64,000 bases of DNA from Diplocarpon mali (Eukaryota > Ascomycota > Leotiomycetes > Helotiales > Drepanopezizaceae), in contig JAENRP010000084.1 in NCBI GenBank assembly GCA_024741835.1, positions 1 through 64,000 of the forward strand, given 5' to 3'. The notes under the pieces were generated by a model. The model did no database searches. It was not told where the DNA came from and saw nothing but the letters and a program-made list of their open reading frames with translations. A program made the position numbers and the translations under genes. Within the stretch, counting starts at the first letter, position 1. Each line of letters starts with the position of its first letter. Below, piece by piece: positions 58,937 through 64,000 of this stretch.

Positions 58937-60793
58937 GTCTCGGTAGAAAGGGGGAAGCGGGAGCAAGTTGTCTGCTACGAACGAAACGAAAGTCATGATA
59001 CCCCACGGGGGGAGGAAAAGGGCGGGCTCTGGATGCCTGCCTTGCCTGTATGATTTGCTATGAATGGTTTCCGCAAGCATGGCGTTTTGGCGTTACCAAT
59101 TATGGTCCGTAGCGTTCCTCACACGAGGCACTTGAAATGGCGGGTTGGAAAAAAGTGATGCACGAATCGAGATGAGGAAGCCGGGCCGAGATAGCTCATA
59201 CCAGTATCACCAGGTGCGCGCTCATATGAAGAGAATGAGATCCCGTCTTGTCTTGTGGTGACTCGTGATGATATCTAAAGCTAGCAGGAGCTGCTTTCCC
59301 CCTTGTGCCATGGCCAAACTAGCATTCGAGGAGGTCTCCGTCGGGTGCCGACTCTGGTTTGCAGGCCTGGGCCATGCCCCCAGCTCTAGTCACCTATTCC
59401 TCTCCACCCTCGACCTGACACATCACGCCCGCAGAGACCATCGATTCGCAGCGCCCTCCAAGCATGCCGAGCCTGTGATCGAGGGAGGGGGGCATATAGC
59501 CTGACCGCTCCGCAACAACCGGCCGGAAGCGGGCGGCCGGAAGCGGAAAGCCGACAGGCACACGCGGAGTGGGAGTTTCGAGGGCGGCTCTCGGGTGTTC
59601 GTCCAGATGTCTTCTCGCCCGGATGAGGCGAGGGCTCTTCCAGATGCGGGTCCGCAGGCTGGGAGGGGTGTCGCGGGGTCGTATAGCCGGGCTTGGGAAT
59701 GGGCATGGGCATGGGAATGGGAATGGATTGGTTGTCAGGGGAAGGGGAGACGAAGAGAGGGTGCGGATTGAAATATGGCTGACAAGTCTGAGCAGAGCAG
59801 AGTAGGGGTTTCAAAAGCCGCTTTTGGATCTTGATTCGGATGGCTTATGGCTCGGATACGGCGAGGGCTCCTCTCGACTTGGATCGGCAGGATGGCTTGG
59901 CATCGCGGGCTCGTGTCCATGGCGCTGGGCTCGTACGCGGACCGGCCTGGTTGTTAGCCGGAGGGGTTCGCCGGAGCATCGATCTGCAGCTGTGCAGATC
60001 ACGTACTGCTTGGCTCCATCAGCCCTCGCTCCCCGGGCACGCTGCTGCGATCGGGACCGATGTTCCGGCACGCAAGGCAGGCGGTTGGCACGGCGCGCTC
60101 GCGTTGCGTTGGCCACGGGGGCAACAATTGGCAGCGAGACGTCTCGCGCGCGATGTCGCTCGATCCGAGCATGTGTGGCGCTGCCCCTGAGGGATTTGTT
60201 TACGCGGCCTGTGTTTGTTTCCGTAAGCGAGCCGGTGTCGTGACCCGGGCGGACTATCCTCCTCTCGCCGCCAATCGTGCTTTCGCACCCTCCTGGCTCC
60301 GAGCAGGAGTAGCTCTCTGCCAGAGAAGAGAGAACTTGCATAGGATCGCCCTTTCTTGGATTCTTTGGCTAAAGAGTTTTTGGACGGGGGAGGGCTTCTT
60401 TCTTCTGCTTGCCTGAGGATCCTCTCTGCCATTACTCCAGTCGTGACACCATACCCTCGGCGTGAGCCACATGAAATCGGGCTTGCTCTCTTCGGCAATC
60501 TTGAACTAGAAGCCACCCATTTATACCAGTCCGCCGATGTCAATTTTGAACTGACGTTCTAGTGGCCAGCTAGTGCTCAGACTAGACCGAAGTTTTGTTC
60601 GGTCAAGGCGCTAATAGTAGTGCGTCCCACTGTGATATATTCGAGCCAGCTCTTCCTGATTTTCCTTTGGAATGCATGGTTCGTTTCACTGTGTGCCAAT
60701 TTCTCCTATCCCATCAATATCTTCACTGTCTCCATTGCTACTCAGACAGTCTCGCAAAGCAAATTTACCACAGCACCCATCTCCTCGACCGTC
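58937..60793. other. Intergenic region, no supported gene
   Basis: Frames of 120-180 codons overlap on both strands at 59,386-60,341 without domains. Two segments (about 59,622-59,690 and 59,853-59,920) look like diverged copies of each other (GGCGAGGGCTC-T in both). GGGCATGGGAATGG repeats lie at 59,698-59,728. Nothing else is recognised. Confidence 0.4.
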
Positions 60794-61528
60794 ATGCAGC
60801 GTGGTGGAAAGCGATCCAGTATAGCAATACGGTACATCGCCCCGACACCATTCTGGATCACGGCCTACGAACGCGCAACGAAGAAGAATCCGGAATCTTC
60901 TGCGGAGGCCGGTCAACAAGGCCCTGCTGGCCCGGCCCTAACCCTAAAAAATGCCCGCGATGAGCTCAGGCTCCAGTCCTACCAGCAAGTCCGGCACATC
61001 TTACAAGACCACCAAGGATCGAAGCTTCCGTCTACGTTGAAACAGGGAGTTGTTTTTGCGGAGCCTGGGAGCTTGATTTATCCACGTGATAAGGCACCTG
61101 CTACGAGGCCGGCAGACAGTCCCGACCAGAGACAACACGGAAGACCAAGCAGGCTTGAGTGTTTTACCAGGCCGTCGTCTCCGTTGACCTCATGTACTTT
61201 TCCAGAGATCATGGCTTCTGTCATCAAGCCGAGGAAGCCGCTTGTGGGTCGGGACCGGATCAACAAGTTGTCGCGAGAAACAGGCTTCGTTGCATGTCGA
61301 TTGGCGTGGCGACGTCGCCTTGCTTCGTTGCAGACCGCAGGTCTCAAGACACAGATCAAGGCTGCCGAAACTGTGTGCGATCATCAGGAAGTACTGCAAG
61401 ATTACGACGACGAGTTGCAAGGAATAATCAAGAAGTATTTGAAAGACTTTAGTATGGAGAACTCAAAGCAATCTCTTTTGCCGGCGTCGACTCCTGGGCA
61501 ACCCGGGAATCTTCTCAACCGCACATGA
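60794..61528 (+). CDS. Hypothetical protein
   Basis: A frame of 244 codons from ATG 60,794; it is open further upstream to 60,620 without an ATG, and that part reads like leader sequence. The product is basic, with a Gln/Arg-rich first half, a Pro/Ser-rich middle and a C-terminal segment (about residues 175-225) with heptad-like spacing and charged residues that may form a coiled coil. I recognise no domain, signal peptide or membrane segment. No convincing introns were found. It could be a lineage-specific gene or a chance frame in coding-like DNA. Confidence 0.4.
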   Translation: MQRGGKRSSIAIRYIAPTPFWITAYERATKKNPESSAEAGQQGPAGPALTLKNARDELRLQSYQQVRHILQDHQGSKLPSTLKQGVVFAEPGSLIYPRDKAPATRPADSPDQRQHGRPSRLECFTRPSSPLTSCTFPEIMASVIKPRKPLVGRDRINKLSRETGFVACRLAWRRRLASLQTAGLKTQIKAAETVCDHQEVLQDYDDELQGIIKKYLKDFSMENSKQSLLPASTPGQPGNLLNRT

Positions 61529-61628
61529 TGGTCGGAAAAGCAGGAACACCTCAAGCTGCTACATGCTTGTGTAATGGTAGCGGTGAATCTTCAGACTGCC
61601 CCCACATACGAGAATACAATCATTCGCG

Positions 61629-62470
61629 ATGATGTATGAGAACTCAGGGCTCGAGCCTTCAGGACGAGAGGACGTATTGGAGGAGGCTATGTTCAGAAGC
61701 TTCCGCATCTATGAACTGAAAAGTGTCAACTCGATCCCAACTGCTGGTGAAATCGATTATACTCGAAAATTCTCGGGCAGCTATCACTGGTCATATGACT
61801 TTGAACATCAAAGTGCTGCTACCCGAGGCCCTATCAAGAGTCCAGAGATCGTTCTTGCGCATGCTGAGACGCTGGTTCGCGCCGCTCTTGAGCCCCTCAA
61901 CTCGCGAGCGAAGGGAATATCGTAAGCGAGCCTCAGACCTAAAGTTGCACCTCTCACTAAAGCCGCCGCTTCTCGAGGCATTTGGAAGAACGATGAAATC
62001 TCAATGGCTCTTGCAGAGCTGTGAGCATCTCTGGTCAATCCATCCCCAGAGTCTATGTTTCGAAAGCGAACTTAGTACACGAAGTCGCGACCTGCTACGG
62101 GGCCTTTCACGACTACCTCTCGCAGCTTTGCAACAGTCCAAATATTGACACACTTCTCCCGGACAGGATTAGACCACATCCAGCCTACATTTTGTCATTA
62201 TCAGCCGTATTGCCGTCACTTTTGGCAATTTTCGTCGCACATCAACTTCACTGGTAACATCCTGACTGGACATTACTACCAGTGCTGCGACGGCAAACTT
62301 TACCTTCATCGCGTAACACGCAGCGGATCTGGTATCTCTGGGGCGAGATCTACTACCCTGCTCGGAAGCTCAGCTTCCGCATGCAGTTGTTACCTGGACA
62401 CACAGAGCCAGTCTGGAACAGAAGCTCACATTGCTGCCAGGTGAGGGGCCTCCAGAGCAGGAGATGACGG
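61629..62470 (+). other. Possible multi-exon gene, structure unresolved
   Basis: Pieces in different frames read like protein. These are 61,629-61,922 from an ATG, a segment near 61,965-62,025 (IWKNDEISMALAEL), 62,050-62,257 (VYVSKANLVHEVATCYGAF in part) and 62,315-62,440 (RIWYLWGEIYYPARK). GTAAGC at 61,922, GTGAGC near 62,020 and GTAACA near 62,252 could be donors. However, the implied introns are only 29-41 bp and not all phases agree. No family is recognised. It may be a real gene that I cannot splice by eye, or a decaying one. Confidence 0.3.
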
Positions 62471-64000
62471 CCGCGACCTCGCGTCCGGGATACTGCAGGC
62501 CGCAGATGGGAAGGATGCACTTCACAAGCAAAGGCCAGGTGCCAGCTCAGATCCTCCGAAATTCTAGCCAGCACGACATGAGTATCACAAGTGTGGGCGA
62601 GATGTCGAGCGTCCAACCCATCTTGGCGCGCCGGGGTTTCCCGGTCCGGTTTTGGACCCTCTGGGCCCGAATTCTACATGCGATAGGGCTCCGGCTGCGA
62701 AGCCATATATTTTGGCTTGGACGAGAGATCCCCGCATTGTAGGAGCTCGCCGCACTTTCGCTCGTTCATAGGCCTCCCATCTCGCTTGGTCAGAGAGGTC
62801 AGCCTGAGGACGGACGGCTGTAAGGAACTTGAGCTGAGAAGGCCGATAACCCGTTTGCATCGCTACGATAATGCTCGCAGAGGAGAGCATAGCAACGCGG
62901 GTAAACTATACTCTCCATTGACTTCCTTCATACATCCTTGGATTTTGACACGAGACACGAAAAGTACATGTCAGCGACACCTCTTCAACAAGGATTCGGC
63001 GTAACACCGATCGGGTCGAGAAAGAGAGGGCCATCAGGCGCTACGGACCGTCTTTCATGAGCCTTGGGGGAAAGAAGCTGGAAGACCTTGGCCTGGGAGA
63101 ATCGAGCCCGTCCTCTATTGGCGACGAACGTTCCAGAGCTCGGAGAGTCTCTCAACGGTGTAGGCCGGCCCGAGGAGCGGCGAAAGAAAGGAAACCGGGC
63201 TCCGGACGAAGATTCAGTGGACTGTATCGCAAGGACGCTCACAGTAGGCTGTAGATTGTCATGAGAAGTCTTTTGATAGTCGCTTTTGTTGATACAGTCT
63301 GGATATAAAGCAGGTGGATACCGCCACATGGACACATGTGTGGCTGACCTCTCCCTCCCAAAAGCAGCTCTGTGAGAATGCCGAGACCTTGGGAGCACTC
63401 TCCAGTACTTCATTCATCATCTCCGCGTCGCTTCGCTTCACTCGGCGAAAAAGAATGACAGAGAGCGGGAGTGCTCAGCCGTCGACGAGACCTTCTCGCT
63501 TACCGATTCAAGTCTCAGGGGGCTGACTCGTTAAGTTCCGTCATCCCAAGAGCTTGGAGCCCCTTGACACACGCCTCGACAAGCCTCCCCCCGTGCCACA
63601 GCGAGTTTGTTGCACATCGCGACCCTGGAGTCTGGTAACCTACGCTGTAACCACTCCAGCATCTGGTCTCGGCGTCCCGCGACAGACGCCGCCCCGCGAT
63701 CCCCCTCCCCGAGACCCCTCTCCTGGCGCCCGACCGACAGAGCCCGTGCTGCATCTCACCGGCCAGGCGGCCCGCGCGACGCAGCCGGAGCACCCCATCG
63801 AGCGGCGGTTGCCCGTGTCGCGGAAGCTGTCGATAGATGTGTTTCGTGGGATCTCGACGCGATGTCCGCGCTGGACAGCCGGGTAAGAATGATGTGTCCC
63901 GATTACGCTGCGTGGGAAAGGGGGGATTCGGGGCGGGAGAATATAATTCCGAGCCGCCTCCCTGCGCTGCGCTCAAGCCAGGTACGTGATCCAGGGCCAT
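62471..64000. other. Right window edge, unassigned
   Basis: Frames of about 100-160 codons on both strands (minus 62,585-62,890; minus 62,985-63,413; minus 63,515-64,000, running off the edge) show no domain. The last 500 bp are GC-rich and may be the start of a gene extending beyond the window on either strand, but no claim can be supported. Confidence 0.35.

Noticed and set aside
63515..64000. Frames on both strands at the right edge
   Set aside because: The two strands are open over the same GC-rich DNA with no recognisable content; they cannot be judged without sequence beyond the window.

Overview
The window is nuclear DNA of a filamentous ascomycete (Pezizomycotina). The protein genes carry short GT-AG introns of about 44-75 bp (one of 144 bp). 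Their products are typical of this group: Atg29 with the filamentous-fungal N-terminus, Ku70 with a SAP tail, ferrochelatase, a WSC-domain wall sensor, a GH18 class III chitinase with a GPI-type tail, a GT31-like glycosyltransferase, a kelch membrane protein and a DUF300/TMEM184 protein. Gene-bearing islands of balanced or high GC alternate with AT-rich blocks (about 4.7-7.1, 14-18, 20.3-21, 21.7-22 and 29.1-30.5 kb) that look like repeat-induced point mutation (RIP) or similar decay. I cannot name the genus.

Layout. 0-8.8 kb: a window-edge remnant of a Tc1/mariner-derived MITE, a second inverted-repeat element, a GT31-like gene, and an alpha/beta-hydrolase pseudogene with three transition-type stops, then AT-biased DNA with one weak secreted-protein candidate. 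8.8-13.7 kb: a divergent pair, a kelch membrane protein (minus) and a DUF1330-like dimeric alpha-beta-barrel protein (plus). 13.7-26.5 kb: gene-poor and rich in decayed elements, with a 40-base assembly gap at 15,609-15,648 and a complete 280-bp copy of the Tc1-derived MITE at 24.9-25.2 kb. 26.5-27.9 kb: the four-exon WSC sensor. 32.3-33.8 kb: an MBOAT/wax-synthase-like acyltransferase. 35.7-39.5 kb: a 1,167-residue chitinase with long tandem-repeat arrays. 39.5-45.8 kb: about 6 kb of balanced base composition without a recognisable gene. 45.8-58.9 kb: the housekeeping cluster atg29, tRNA-Pro, an MFS transporter, hem15, ku70 and the DUF300 gene. 59-64 kb: unassigned coding-like sequence.

The most striking observation is the tRNA-Pro(AGG) gene at 47,431-47,575 (minus). 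It has an ordinary intron after position 37 (only 18 nt). It also has a 55-nt insert exactly inside the T-loop, bounded by GTAAGC and CAG with a CTGAC branch-like motif. Removing both gives a complete canonical tRNA with every stem paired, and a T6 terminator follows. I know of no fungal nuclear tRNA described with a spliceosomal-looking intron in the T-loop.

Functional links are modest. WSC sensor, chitinase and GT31 enzyme all concern the cell surface, while hem15, ku70 and atg29 are unrelated housekeeping genes. I see no secondary-metabolite cluster around the MBOAT gene. Introns were placed by eye from splice motifs, reading-frame continuity and family conservation; no search or expression data were available.
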